Positions 9,018 to 19,692 of a stretch of 64,000 bases of DNA are shown in pieces. How positions within the stretch are numbered: the stretch's first letter is position 1; each line of letters starts with the position of its first letter. The DNA lies in the NCBI RefSeq assembly GCF_001027285.1, contig NZ_CP011509.1, positions 8,580,501 to 8,644,500 on the forward strand. The letters run 5' to 3'. A program made the translations under genes and the position numbers. This stretch comes from Archangium gephyra (GTDB taxonomy: Bacteria > Myxococcota > Myxococcia > Myxococcales > Myxococcaceae). The notes beneath the pieces are model-generated. The model did no database searches. It saw only the letters and a program-made list of their open reading frames with translations, and was not told the origin of the DNA.

Positions 9018-9362
9018 ATGACGCCCAAGCTGCGACAACACTTCGAGCACGAGTTGCGACAGTCCAGGGAAGCCGAGACACGGGGAGACCCGGGCTCGGC
9101 GTGGACGTTCCTCGAGCGCGCGCACATCCTCAGCCAGGCCCATGCCGGACCGCACCTCCGGGTGCACTGCGCGATGTTCGCGTTCGCCTGGCGTACCCGG
9201 AACCCGCGCGAGCTCCTGGGTCAGCTTCCGCGAATCCTGCTCGCCGGGCCGGGTTCCATGTTCGGCCGAGCCCCCCTGGGCAACACGGGCGGCGCGAACG
9301 TGGGCATCTTCACCCCCATGCCCATCCCCGAGGAGCTTCAGGCCCTGCTGCGCGACTCGTGA
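9018..9362 (+). CDS. DUF3703 family protein
   Basis: The protein has 114 residues, is cytoplasmic, and fits the DUF3703 family over its whole length: helical start ([16 protein letters not shown]), [15 protein letters not shown], and the conserved end [11 protein letters not shown]...[20 protein letters not shown]. Family members are often found near metal-resistance or transport genes, but here the neighbours are secreted proteins and an aldehyde dehydrogenase, so no role can be inferred. The start ATG follows a GAGG site, and the gene is divergent from the Vps62-like gene with a 50-base gap. Confidence 0.85.
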   Translation: MTPKLRQHFEHELRQSREAETRGDPGSAWTFLERAHILSQAHAGPHLRVHCAMFAFAWRTRNPRELLGQLPRILLAGPGSMFGRAPLGNTGGANVGIFTPMPIPEELQALLRDS

Positions 9363-9375
9363 GAACGCTCGAAGC

Positions 9376-10809
9376 TCACGCCTGGCGCAGCACGAGCAGC
9401 CGCAGCTCGGTCATGTCCTCGATGGCGTACTTCACGCCCTCGCGCCCCAGCCCTGAGCCCTTCACGCCACCGTAGGGCATCGTGTCGACGCGGAAGCTCG
9501 GCACGTCGCCCACGACGACGCCGCCCACTTCCAGCTCGTCCCATGCCCGCATCGCCCGCGACAGGTCGTTCGTGAAGACACCGGCCTGCAGCCCGTAGCG
9601 CCCGGCGTTCACCTCGCTCAGCGCGTCCTCGAAGGAGCCGAAGGGCTGGAGCAGCACGACGGGCCCGAACGCCTCCTCCGCGCACAGCGGCTCGTCGGCG
9701 GGCACGCCCTCCAGCACGGTGGCCTCGAGCAACGCACCGCGCCGCCCTCCCCCGGCCAGCACGCGGGCCCCCCGCTCCACCGCGCGGTGGATCCACCCCT
9801 CCAGCCGTCGCGCGGCGGCCTCGTCGATCATTGGTCCGAGCGTGGTGGCCTCGTCCCGGGGGTTCCCCGCGCGCAGCGCCCGCGCCCGGGCGATGAGCCG
9901 CTCGCGCAGGGCCCCATACAGCTCCTCGTGGACGAGCACGCGCTGCACCGAGATGCAGCTCTGCCCCGCCTGGAAGAAGGCACCGTGGGCGATGCGGTCC
10001 GCGACGAAGTCCAGGCGCTCGCCCTGGTCCCGGTCCACCACGCAGGCCGCGTTGCCGCCGAGCTCCAGCACCACCTTCTTGCGTCCAGCGCGGGCCTTGA
10101 GCTCCCAGCCCACCTTCTCCGAGCCGGTGAACGAGAGCAGCTTGAGCCGGTCATCCTCGATGAAGGGCCCCACGTCCTCGAGACGCGTCGGGAGGACCGA
10201 GAAGGCGCCCTCGGGGAGGTCCGTCTCGGCGAGCACCTCGGCCATGATCATCGCGCTCACGGGGGTGCGGTCCGAGGGCTTGAGCACGAACGGGCAGCCC
10301 GCGGCGATGGCGGGAGCCACCTTGTGCGCCACCAGGTTGAGCGGGAAGTTGAAGGGCGTGATGAACGAGCACGGCCCCACGGGGACGCGCTGGGTGAAGC
10401 CCCGGTAGCCCTCGGCGCGCTTGGACACCTCCAGGTTCAGCACCTCTCCCCCGCCCCGCACGGCCTCCTCGGCCGCCGCCTTGAACGTGTCGATCAGCCG
10501 GGTGACCTCTCCCCGTGCGTCGCGCAGGGGCTTGCCCGCCTCGATGCAGAGCGCGAGCGCGAGCTCCTCGGACCGCTCGCGGAAGCGGCGCACGCAGTGC
10601 TCGAGGACCTCCTGCCGCGCGTAGGGAGCCAGCCGCCGCATCGGGCCGGCCGCGCGCACCGCGGCGGCGATGGCCTCCTCCACGGCGGCCGCATCCGCGA
10701 GCGCGACGCGCGTCACGAGCTCACCTGAATATTTGTCGGTCACGGCCAGCTCCGCGTTGGGCTGCCGGGGGCGGTTGGCCAGGTAATAGGGGTAGCGTTC
10801 TGCCAGCAT
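9376..10809 (-). CDS. NAD(P)-dependent aldehyde dehydrogenase
   Basis: The protein has 477 residues, the normal length of the ALDH superfamily. Key residues are present: Asn154 (TPFNFPLN), Lys177 (LKPSDRTP), the FTGSEKVG cofactor loop (228-235), Glu249 (LELGGN) and the nucleophile Cys285 (GQSCIS). It oxidises an aldehyde to the acid. It closely follows the TPP enzyme gene (33 bases), so the pair is probably one transcript. A reasonable reading is that the TPP enzyme releases or makes an aldehyde or ketol that this enzyme oxidises, but the substrate is not determined. GAGG precedes the ATG. Confidence 0.88.
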   Translation of the reverse strand: MLAERYPYYLANRPRQPNAELAVTDKYSGELVTRVALADAAAVEEAIAAAVRAAGPMRRLAPYARQEVLEHCVRRFRERSEELALALCIEAGKPLRDARGEVTRLIDTFKAAAEEAVRGGGEVLNLEVSKRAEGYRGFTQRVPVGPCSFITPFNFPLNLVAHKVAPAIAAGCPFVLKPSDRTPVSAMIMAEVLAETDLPEGAFSVLPTRLEDVGPFIEDDRLKLLSFTGSEKVGWELKARAGRKKVVLELGGNAACVVDRDQGERLDFVADRIAHGAFFQAGQSCISVQRVLVHEELYGALRERLIARARALRAGNPRDEATTLGPMIDEAAARRLEGWIHRAVERGARVLAGGGRRGALLEATVLEGVPADEPLCAEEAFGPVVLLQPFGSFEDALSEVNAGRYGLQAGVFTNDLSRAMRAWDELEVGGVVVGDVPSFRVDTMPYGGVKGSGLGREGVKYAIEDMTELRLLVLRQA

Positions 10810-10842
10810 GGGGATCCTCGTTTTCTCTCTCAGGGTCTTGGC

Positions 10843-12480
<1,638 letters not shown>

Positions 12481-12556
12481 GGGCTCTCTCCTCCGGTACG
12501 AGAGAAGATTTACGCGCGGCGGTCGATTCGTACATTCGTTTGTTCCCATGGAGCCG

Positions 12557-12571
12557 ATAGGCATTGCCTAT
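12557..12571. promoter_or_regulatory. Perfect LysR-type operator (T-N11-A palindrome)
   Basis: ATAGGCATTGCCTAT is a perfect 7-base inverted repeat around one base, and its inner T(12558)-N11-A(12570) fits the LysR-type box. It lies in the 100-base gap between the acetolactate synthase-like operon and the LysR gene, 9 bases before the LysR start. This placement suggests autoregulation and control of the divergent operon. Confidence 0.7.
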
Positions 12572-12580
12572 GATGGAGGA

Positions 12581-13465
12581 ATGGAGCTCCGCCACCTCCG
12601 CTACTTCTCCGCCGTCGCCGACACGCTGCACTTCGGACGTGCCGCGCGGCGCATCCACGTCTCGCAGCCCACGCTGTCGCAGCAGATCCGCCAGCTCGAG
12701 GAGGAGCTCGGCTCACCGCTCTTCGAGCGCGCGCGCGGTGGCGTGCGGCTGACGCAGGCGGGAGAGCTCTTCCGCACCTATGCCTCACGGGCGCTGGAGG
12801 ACGTGGATGCTGGCCGGGTGGCGGTGAGCGCACTGCGTGGACTGACCACAGGTGCACTGCGCGTGGGCTACCCGCCGAGCATGCGAGGGGTGGTGGTGCC
12901 CGCGCTGGCCGCCGTGCTGCGCAGACACCCGGGCCTCGCGCTGAGCGCCGAGGAGGCAGTCGTGCGGCGGTTGGAGCGGCGGCTCTCGGACGGCAAGCTG
13001 GACGTGGGGCTGGGGTATGCGCCCGCGCGCTCACCGGACCTCGACGCCGAACCCGTCTTCGACAGCAGGCTGGCGCTCTTCGTCGCGAAGGGGCACCCCC
13101 TTGCGGGAGCGGAGTCCGTGGCCTTGCGGCAGCTCAAGGACGAGCCGTTCGCGCTGCTCTCGCCGGGGCTGCGCGTACGCGCGCGCGTGGACGTCTGGTT
13201 CGATGCCATGCGGTTCACACCGAACATCACACTGGAGTCGAACGCGGTGGCCACCGTGCTGGCCATCGTGCGCGCGGGCCTGGCCATCACCGTGCTCCCC
13301 GAACCCCGGCTGGCGGACGCCGAGCGGCTGGTGGTGAAGCGGCTCGCCCCCGCGCCGCGCTCCGAGCTGGCGGCGCTCCTGTGGCGCAAGGGCGCGCCCC
13401 GCACGCCCGCGGCGGAGCTGTTCGCCGCGGAGGTACGCGAGCGCGCGAAGGAAGTCGGAGCCTGA
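12581..13465 (+). CDS. LysR-family transcriptional regulator
   Basis: The protein has 294 residues, starting at ATG 12581 directly after GGAGGA; an in-frame ATG at 12548 is less likely because family members begin MELRHLRYF. The winged helix-turn-helix covers residues 1-60 (AVADTLHFGRAARRIHVSQPT). The rest is a LysR substrate-binding domain that should sense a small co-inducer. It is divergent from the TPP enzyme/aldehyde dehydrogenase operon, with a perfect LysR box between them, so it probably activates that operon when the substrate is present. Its stop and the stop of the CoA-transferase share the palindrome CTGAGCGCTCAG at 13462-13473. Confidence 0.92.
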   Translation: MELRHLRYFSAVADTLHFGRAARRIHVSQPTLSQQIRQLEEELGSPLFERARGGVRLTQAGELFRTYASRALEDVDAGRVAVSALRGLTTGALRVGYPPSMRGVVVPALAAVLRRHPGLALSAEEAVVRRLERRLSDGKLDVGLGYAPARSPDLDAEPVFDSRLALFVAKGHPLAGAESVALRQLKDEPFALLSPGLRVRARVDVWFDAMRFTPNITLESNAVATVLAIVRAGLAITVLPEPRLADAERLVVKRLAPAPRSELAALLWRKGAPRTPAAELFAAEVRERAKEVGA

Positions 13466-13469
13466 GCGC

Positions 13470-14999
13470 TCAGCCGCCCTTGGGGAACTTGCGGCAGGCC
13501 TCGTCGTAGTCCCGCCACCAGCCCTCCAGGGCCTTCATGTCGGTGGGCCGGGGCTCGTCACCCGCGCCCGCCATGTCCAGGTAGGCGTGCAGCAGCGGGC
13601 GGAAGTACGGGTGCGCGCACTTCTCGATGATGTCCACCGCGCGCCGCTTGGGCGAGCGGATGTCCATGTTGAGCGCGTACCCGTGCTCGGTGACCACGCA
13701 CTTGATGTCGTGCTCGGTGTGGTCGATGTGCCGCACGTACGGCATCACGCAGCTCACGATGCGCCCGTCCTTCAGCGGCCGGGTGGACGGCGTGTGCACG
13801 ATGCTCAGGTAGGCGTTGCGGAAGAAGTCCCCCGAGCCGCCCAGCCCGTTGACGATGCGCGAGCCGTCGATGTGCGTGGAGTTCACGTGCCCGTAGATGT
13901 CCACCTCGATGGGGGTGTTCATCGCGATGACGAACAGCCGCGAGATGATCTCCGGGTTGTTGGACAGCCACATGGGCCGCAGCACCAGCTTGTCCCGGCA
14001 GCGCTCGAACAGCTCCATGAAGCGCCGGCGTCCCTCGGCGGAGAAGGAGACCGCGGTGGCCGAGGCGTTCTCGAACTTCGCGTCGTCCTCCACGTAGCGC
14101 AGCATCCCGTCCTGGAAGACCTCGGTCCAGAAGCGGATCTTCTGGAAGGGAGACGCGTAGAGCTCGCCGATGATGGCGTTGGCCACGTTGCCCACGCCGG
14201 ACTGGATGGGGGGCAGCCGCTTGCCCCAGTCGAACTGCTGGCGGCACTGCAGGAGGAAGTCGATGACGTTCTGCGCGATGCGGCGGTCCGTCTCGCTCAC
14301 GGCCTTGAAGGCCACCGGGTGGTCGGGCGTGACGGACTCGATGACGGCCACCACCTTGCTGCGGTCGAACTCCACATAGGGGGTGCCGATGCGGTCGCGC
14401 ACGTTCACCACCGGCAGCGGCCAGCCCACCTTGGGGTGGACGGTCGGCAGGACGATGTCATGGAAGCCCGTGTAGTCCGGCACCGCGGTGTTCACCTCGA
14501 GGATGATCTTCCGGGCCCGGGCGAGCGCCTCGGCGGAGATGCCCACCGAGGAGGAGAGGACGACGCTGCCGTCCGGGCGGATGCGCGACACCTCGACGAC
14601 GGCGACGTCGATCTCCCCGTAGAACCCATACATCAGGTTGCGCGCGAAGGCGGACAGGTGGACGTCGGTGAAGTCCATCTCGCCCGAGTGGATGAGCTTG
14701 CGCGAGACGGCCGAGGACATGTACGGCCCGCGCTTGCGGATGAAGGGGGCCATGGGGCCCTCGACGTCGTCCGAGAGCGAGGCACCGCTGAGCAGGGTGA
14801 TGCGGGCCTGGGGCGCCGTCTGGGCGAGGTGGCGGGCGAGCGCCGGGAAGAAGGTCTTCGGCTCGCCGGACTTGGTGAAGCCGCTGATGGCCACCGTGCT
14901 GCCATCGGTGACGTGCTTCACCGCCTCTTCCACCGGAACGACCTTGGCCAGCAGTTCAGCGTTCTCGATTCGGTCCCGCAGTGTGGTCATGCCCCTCAT
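13470..14999 (-). CDS. Acetyl-CoA hydrolase / succinyl-CoA:acetate CoA-transferase family
   Basis: The protein has 509 residues, starting at ATG 14999 with GGAGG seven bases upstream; a second ATG at 14990 is possible. The sequence carries the class I CoA-transferase features of the Ach1/AarC group: VAISGFTKSGEPKTFF near the N-terminus, the SGVGNVANAI glycine loop, and FWTEVFQDGML with the expected catalytic Glu at about residue 292. The enzyme should move CoA between acetate and succinate, or hydrolyse acetyl-CoA slowly, and so links acetate handling to the TCA cycle. It follows the terpene cyclase by 32 bases on the same strand and may be co-transcribed, though the functions are not obviously linked. 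Confidence 0.9.
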   Translation of the reverse strand: MRGMTTLRDRIENAELLAKVVPVEEAVKHVTDGSTVAISGFTKSGEPKTFFPALARHLAQTAPQARITLLSGASLSDDVEGPMAPFIRKRGPYMSSAVSRKLIHSGEMDFTDVHLSAFARNLMYGFYGEIDVAVVEVSRIRPDGSVVLSSSVGISAEALARARKIILEVNTAVPDYTGFHDIVLPTVHPKVGWPLPVVNVRDRIGTPYVEFDRSKVVAVIESVTPDHPVAFKAVSETDRRIAQNVIDFLLQCRQQFDWGKRLPPIQSGVGNVANAIIGELYASPFQKIRFWTEVFQDGMLRYVEDDAKFENASATAVSFSAEGRRRFMELFERCRDKLVLRPMWLSNNPEIISRLFVIAMNTPIEVDIYGHVNSTHIDGSRIVNGLGGSGDFFRNAYLSIVHTPSTRPLKDGRIVSCVMPYVRHIDHTEHDIKCVVTEHGYALNMDIRSPKRRAVDIIEKCAHPYFRPLLHAYLDMAGAGDEPRPTDMKALEGWWRDYDEACRKFPKGG

Positions 15000-15031
15000 G
15001 CTGCATCCTCCAGCGGCCCACGCAAGCGCTC

Positions 15032-16678
15032 TTAGCAGGCCTCCAGGCCCATGGTGGGGAACCGGCGCGCGGCCACCTTCCAGGCGGGCATGGCCACCAC
15101 CGGGCGCGCGGCCAGCACGTGACCGAACGCCAGCAGGGCGAAGATGTCGGAGAGGATCGGAACATTCCACGCGATGGGCCGCGGACCCGCCTGATCGGGA
15201 ATGGACAGGAACCGGCCATCCGCCTGCTGCTGGCGCAGGAGGTACCTCACGCCGCACTCGAGCGTGGCCGGCTCGTCGAAGTGGCTGAGGGCAATCAGCG
15301 CGTACGACGTGCTGATCGGATCGCTGGCGTCACCGGCCCGCTGCCCCCAACCGCCGTCCACGTTCTGCGAGCGCCGCAGGTAGTCCAGGGAGTACTCCTC
15401 GGCGAGCTCCACCGTCATCCGCAGCCCGGCGGCGCTCTCGGGCAGCTGCCGCATCGCCAGCAGGGCGCGGAAGATGGCGTTCGTCTCGCTCAGGCTCCAG
15501 CTCCGCTCGAAGGTCCCATCCGCCTTCTGGTGGGTGATGATGTAGCGGATGCCCTGCGTGATGAGCTCGGCGTGCTGCTCGCGGTTGGGCGCCAGGGCGT
15601 TGAGCGCGCCCGCCGTCATGGCGATCTCCGGCTTGCTCCCCGCGACGAACGTCGGAAAGCCCCCATCACTGCCCTGGATGTCCACCAGGTACTCCTCGGC
15701 CTGGGAGATGGCGTGGGCATAGCGCTGCGGATCCAGGGCCCGCAGGAACTCCAGGCAGTACGCCGTGTCGTCCACGTCCGTCTGGTGCACGTCCTCGGCG
15801 TAGGCCCAGCCCCCATTGGGCTGCTGCTCGCCCACGAGGTAGTCCGCCATGCGGTACAGCAGGGATTTCCGGGCTCCGGCCTCCACCAGCGCCAGACCCG
15901 CCGTGGCCGTGCAGAAGATCTCCAGCCCGGCGATGAAGGGGATGCCTCCATCCGCGTTCTGCACCGACATCAGCAGGCCGATGCCGTTCTGGAGGGACTC
16001 GCGGTGCCGCGGGAAGTAACGCAGCGCCAGCAGCGCGAGGATGTTGGCCAGCAGGTGCTTCTCCCAGGCCCCTTCCGTGCTCTGGGTGGCCGTCAGCAGC
16101 TCCACGTCCTCGGCGCGGATCCACTCGGGGTAGCCGCTTCCCACCGCATGGAGGATGCGCAGCGAGGCCACCGTCACGGTCACCCAGCTCTGGTACTTCT
16201 CCTCGCCGCTGTTCGCGAAGTCCTCCGGCGTGAGCTCGGAGTCGAACGGTGCCAGCCCCAGCTCCGCCATGAGCACGCTGAACATCATCCGCTTGCGCCG
16301 GTTGGTGAAGTGATCGAAGCGCGCCAGGTACGCCCTGACCGTCTCCGCGTCCATGGGCGTGCTCTCGCCCAGCGCATGCCGGCGCAGCACGGCGTGCAGG
16401 GGATCCTCCCGCTCGTCGATGCACTGGGCCCGCAGGTAGCCTTCGAGCTGCCCCCGCACCTCCGCGAACAGGCCCAACTGCTGCAGCAGGTGCAGGGTCA
16501 GCACCGACTCCAGGACGCGGCTCTCACACTGGCCCCGCACACACCCGTCCTCACCCACCTGCGCCTCCAGGTACTCCTGGAGCTGCTCCCTCGCGACCAC
16601 CGCACCGCGCTCCCAGGAGCGCTTTGCCGGCTGGCCACTCTCAAACGCGGAGACATTCATGTACGGGGAGGTGCGCAT
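15032..16678 (-). CDS. Class II terpene cyclase (prenyltransferase/squalene-oxidase repeat protein)
   Basis: The protein has 548 residues, clearly shorter than squalene-hopene cyclases (about 630 or more) and closer to bacterial class II di- or sesquiterpene cyclases. The catalytic general-acid motif DVDDT is at 301-305. Repeats with QW-like ends occur at QQPNGGWAYAE (285-295), QGSDGGFP (335-342), QKADGTFE and QNVDGGWGQ (438-446), as expected for the beta-gamma alpha-barrel fold. No class I DDxxD site is visible, so protonation-initiated cyclisation of a prenyl diphosphate or a linear terpene is expected. A HAD phosphatase gene lies upstream on the same strand, which could remove a diphosphate or monophosphate from the product. 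The substrate is unknown. Confidence 0.8.
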   Translation of the reverse strand: MRTSPYMNVSAFESGQPAKRSWERGAVVAREQLQEYLEAQVGEDGCVRGQCESRVLESVLTLHLLQQLGLFAEVRGQLEGYLRAQCIDEREDPLHAVLRRHALGESTPMDAETVRAYLARFDHFTNRRKRMMFSVLMAELGLAPFDSELTPEDFANSGEEKYQSWVTVTVASLRILHAVGSGYPEWIRAEDVELLTATQSTEGAWEKHLLANILALLALRYFPRHRESLQNGIGLLMSVQNADGGIPFIAGLEIFCTATAGLALVEAGARKSLLYRMADYLVGEQQPNGGWAYAEDVHQTDVDDTAYCLEFLRALDPQRYAHAISQAEEYLVDIQGSDGGFPTFVAGSKPEIAMTAGALNALAPNREQHAELITQGIRYIITHQKADGTFERSWSLSETNAIFRALLAMRQLPESAAGLRMTVELAEEYSLDYLRRSQNVDGGWGQRAGDASDPISTSYALIALSHFDEPATLECGVRYLLRQQQADGRFLSIPDQAGPRPIAWNVPILSDIFALLAFGHVLAARPVVAMPAWKVAARRFPTMGLEAC

Positions 16679-17053
16679 TGGGGGGCCCTATCGAAGCGGG
16701 AGCGCGGCTGCTCGGCGACAATGTAACTGGATAATTTCAATAAACTAGAAAAGGGTATGAGGCAACCCTCTTGAGTCACTTTCTACTCAGTGACGACCTC
16801 ACTCATTGAGAAATGGGCACGGCGTTGGATCAATGTTCTGAAAAGCCCAGTCATTGAGAGCGTTTACGGCATGAATGGCTCCCGGCCGCACGGCGAAAAA
16901 AGGCCATGAGGCAAAACTCCTGCGGAAGAGGTGGGTCCTGACGCACCCAGTCCTGACGAAGCCGAGCTCCAACGGCTGGCCGCACGAAGGCAGACGCGTG
17001 GCGGCAGGCCCGCTGGGAGCGGCCCGGCATACCTGAGAGGTCGAGTGGAAAGG
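16679..17053. other. 375-base gap: A+T-rich promoter region of the terpene cyclase with short repeats
   Basis: No gene is supported here. The stretch 16715-16870 is far richer in A+T than the surroundings. It contains repeated words: TCATTGAGA at about 16803 and 16852, a related ACTCAGTGA near 16793, and ATGAGGCAA at 16757 and 16907. These could be binding sites for a regulator of the cyclase gene. The part from 16920 to 17053 is G+C-rich with no clear feature. No sigma-70 or sigma-54 promoter could be assigned with confidence. Confidence 0.4.
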
Positions 17054-17794
17054 TCAGCCCCTGGGCGGGGACTCGGGAGAGGACACCGCGAGCAGCCTCC
17101 GGGTGCGCTCGAGCACATCCTCCCGGGTGGCCACGGCCCAACCGCGCTGCTGGGCGAGCACCTGAAGGGCGGGCTCGGGCTCGAAGGCCAGGGGCAGGCC
17201 CATGCGCTCGAAGAGGGCTGAATCGGTGATCGAGTCACCCAGGGCGAAGCACCGCTCCAGGCGCACGTCCTGCCCGCGCGTCACCGCGTCGAAGATCCGG
17301 CTCTTCTCGCCCAGGGCGCCCGAGGACAGATCCACGCTCCCGGTGTAGTGGCCCTCGCGGCGGGTGAACAGGGCGCCACGGACCTGGGAGATGCCGAGCT
17401 CGTCGGCGACGCATTGGACCATCTCCTGGGGACTGCCCGAGATGATCAGGCTCCAGTAGCCCGCCTCCCGCAGCAGGGCGACCAGGGGCCGCACGAAGCC
17501 GAAGAGCTTGTGCCGCTCCCCTTCCCACACCTTCCGGGCCAGCGCGTCGACGGTGTCACACCGGACGCCTTCGAGGGCCTGGGCGTAGAGGGTGTAGGCG
17601 CGAGCGGCCATGGTGGGAAAGTCGATGGCTGCCTGCTTGTACTGGCGGAGGACCTCGAACACTCCCTCTGCCCGGGTGCGGTGGCAGGCGCCCTCAGCCA
17701 TCAGGGCCCGGAGAAGCTCGACGCCCAGGGCTCCCGGGTAGAGCGTTCCATCGACATCGAGAACCGCGGCCTTCGACTCGTTGCTCATCCCCAT
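17054..17794 (-). CDS. HAD-family phosphatase (SerB/HAD-IB-like)
   Basis: The protein has 246 residues, starting at ATG 17794 (AGAGG upstream); ATG 17788 is equally possible. HAD motifs are complete: motif I DVDGTLY (nucleophile Asp near residue 13), motif II IISGSPQEM, motif III Lys in LGEKSRIFD, and motif IV ALGDSITD. The helical cap between motifs I and II is of the type found in phosphoserine phosphatase-like enzymes. It hydrolyses a small phosphate ester. Its position upstream of a class II terpene cyclase suggests a prenyl phosphate or terpenyl phosphate substrate, but this is inference; a housekeeping substrate is the alternative. The gene is divergent from a chemoreceptor. Confidence 0.85.
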   Translation of the reverse strand: MGMSNESKAAVLDVDGTLYPGALGVELLRALMAEGACHRTRAEGVFEVLRQYKQAAIDFPTMAARAYTLYAQALEGVRCDTVDALARKVWEGERHKLFGFVRPLVALLREAGYWSLIISGSPQEMVQCVADELGISQVRGALFTRREGHYTGSVDLSSGALGEKSRIFDAVTRGQDVRLERCFALGDSITDSALFERMGLPLAFEPEPALQVLAQQRGWAVATREDVLERTRRLLAVSSPESPPRG

Positions 17795-17913
17795 CGCGCC
17801 TCTGCGGCGGTTATACCCGAATCCAGCGGACGAGCCCACCCGCCGGGCCAGACCTCGGAGGTCATCTCCCTTCATTGACACCCCGGTGGCCAACTGACTA
17901 CCGTCGCGGGAAC

Positions 17914-19692
17914 ATGCCGGACACATCGACGCGCGGGCTGTTCAAGAAGTTGTTCCTGCTGCAGCAGCTCAACAGTGCTTCGACCATGCCGGTCGTGGCC
18001 TGGCTGGTGCCGTTGGTGATGGGCCTGACGCCGGACCAGGCGTTGCGAACGGCGGCCGTGCTGCTGCCTCCCGCGGCGTTGCTCTTCGGGTTCATCCTGC
18101 CCCTGACGCTCATCTCCTCCACCTGCAAGTGGGCCCTCGCCGAGCGCCCGGGTGAAGCCCCCGGTGCGCGGCTGGCGAGGATCCTCAAGGTGCCGCGGGT
18201 GTTGGAGATGGGGTGCCTGCTCATCTACATGGTGGGAGCCGCCACCTACAGCGGGCTGCCCAGCCTCTATTACGACAAGGGGCTGGTGCCCATGCCGGTG
18301 GCCATGATCGTCATCGGGTTGATGGCCAGCCTCAACATGGTGTGGACGCGCATCGCCTTCGAGCGGGAGCTGCGGCCGCTGGCCCTGGCGGAGTTCACCC
18401 GGTATCCGAACCTGGAGCTGAAGGAGCGGGGCCTGCTGTGGCCGCGCTATGGCTGGTACCTGCCCTTCGTCTTCGGGCTGTTCGTGGCCACCACGCTCAC
18501 CACCACGGTGGTCATCATCTGGAAGATCGCCGAGGAGAACGTCAGCCTCCTGCTGGCGAGCATCTACACCGTCTCGGACCCGGGGGTGGCCATCCGGGAG
18601 ACGGTGACCCAGCTGACCGAGCAGCTCGGCCTTCCGCTGCTGCTGGTGGGCACGTTCCTGGTGGGCATCGCCGCGCTGGGCGCCTGGAGCGTGGCCAAGC
18701 ACCTGGAGACCGGAGCCAACGCCGTGCGGAGCGCCATCGAGGGCCTGGCCTCGGGCAACCCCCGCTTCCCCGAGTGGGTGACGACCGACGAGGTGGGAGA
18801 TCTCTCCCAGGCGACGGCCCGCGCCTTCGAGCGGCTCAAGCTGCTGACGCAGACGCTCGGTAAGTCCGCCCAGCAGTTGGGCACCTCGGCACGGGAGCTG
18901 GGCAGCTCGAGCCAGCATCAGAACGAGACCATCACCCGGCAGGCGGCGGCCCTGCACGAGACGCATGTGACGGCGCAGGAGCTCAAGGACACGTCGCAGC
19001 TGGCCTCCAAGCGGGCCGAGACGATCCTCCAGCAGATGGTCGAGGCGGAGTCCATCGCCCAGACGGGCGAGGCGGTGCTCGATGGCAGCCTCAAGGGGCT
19101 GGAGGAGATCCGCACGCAGGTGGCGGCGATGGCCGAGCGCATCCGGTCGCTCGACTCGCATACGCGGCAGATCGCCCACATCACCACCACGGTGAAGGAC
19201 CTGGCGGACCGGTCGAACATGCTGGCGCTCAACGCGGCCATCGAGGCGGTGCGCTCGGGAGAGCACGGCAAGGGGTTTGGCGTGGTGGCGCGGGAGATCC
19301 GCTCGCTGGCGGACCAGTCCATCCAGTCCACCCACCGCGTCCGCCAGCTGCTCGAGGACATCAGCGAGTCCATCCGGACGACGGCGACCATGACGGACCA
19401 GGGCTCGGAGAAGGTGGGAGAGAGCCTCGAGCAGATCCGCGCCTTCGGCCACAACATGCGCCAGCTGTCCAACCTGGTGCAGAACAACGCGGCGTCGGTG
19501 AAGCAGATCTCCGCCGCGGTCGGCCAGCAGGGCACGGGCATCGAGCAGCTCTTCACCGCGGTGACGGCCCTGACGGAGATGATGGAGGAGACCATCACCC
19601 GCATCCGCGCCACGGACCAGTCGATCAACGTGGTGAGCGACGTGGCGAACAACGTGGGCACCTTCGTCGACAGCTACAACTGGAAGGCGTGA
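17914..19692 (+). CDS. Methyl-accepting chemotaxis protein
   Basis: The protein has 592 residues from ATG 17914. The first 260 residues contain about six hydrophobic segments (for example VVAWLVPLVMGL, LLPPAALLFGFILPL, VLEMGCLLIYMVG, VAMIVIGLMASL, FVFGLFVATTLTTTV, LPLLLVGTFLVGIAAL), an unusual multi-pass sensor without a large periplasmic domain. A HAMP-like linker follows. The cytoplasmic signalling domain is a long coiled coil with the conserved hairpin tip at about 430-470 (LADRSNMLALNAAIEAVRSG, GKGFGVVAREIRSLADQS). It should form receptor arrays that control a CheA kinase; no che genes are nearby. The multi-pass input may sense membrane state or lipids. Confidence 0.92.
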   Translation: MPDTSTRGLFKKLFLLQQLNSASTMPVVAWLVPLVMGLTPDQALRTAAVLLPPAALLFGFILPLTLISSTCKWALAERPGEAPGARLARILKVPRVLEMGCLLIYMVGAATYSGLPSLYYDKGLVPMPVAMIVIGLMASLNMVWTRIAFERELRPLALAEFTRYPNLELKERGLLWPRYGWYLPFVFGLFVATTLTTTVVIIWKIAEENVSLLLASIYTVSDPGVAIRETVTQLTEQLGLPLLLVGTFLVGIAALGAWSVAKHLETGANAVRSAIEGLASGNPRFPEWVTTDEVGDLSQATARAFERLKLLTQTLGKSAQQLGTSARELGSSSQHQNETITRQAAALHETHVTAQELKDTSQLASKRAETILQQMVEAESIAQTGEAVLDGSLKGLEEIRTQVAAMAERIRSLDSHTRQIAHITTTVKDLADRSNMLALNAAIEAVRSGEHGKGFGVVAREIRSLADQSIQSTHRVRQLLEDISESIRTTATMTDQGSEKVGESLEQIRAFGHNMRQLSNLVQNNAASVKQISAAVGQQGTGIEQLFTAVTALTEMMEETITRIRATDQSINVVSDVANNVGTFVDSYNWKA

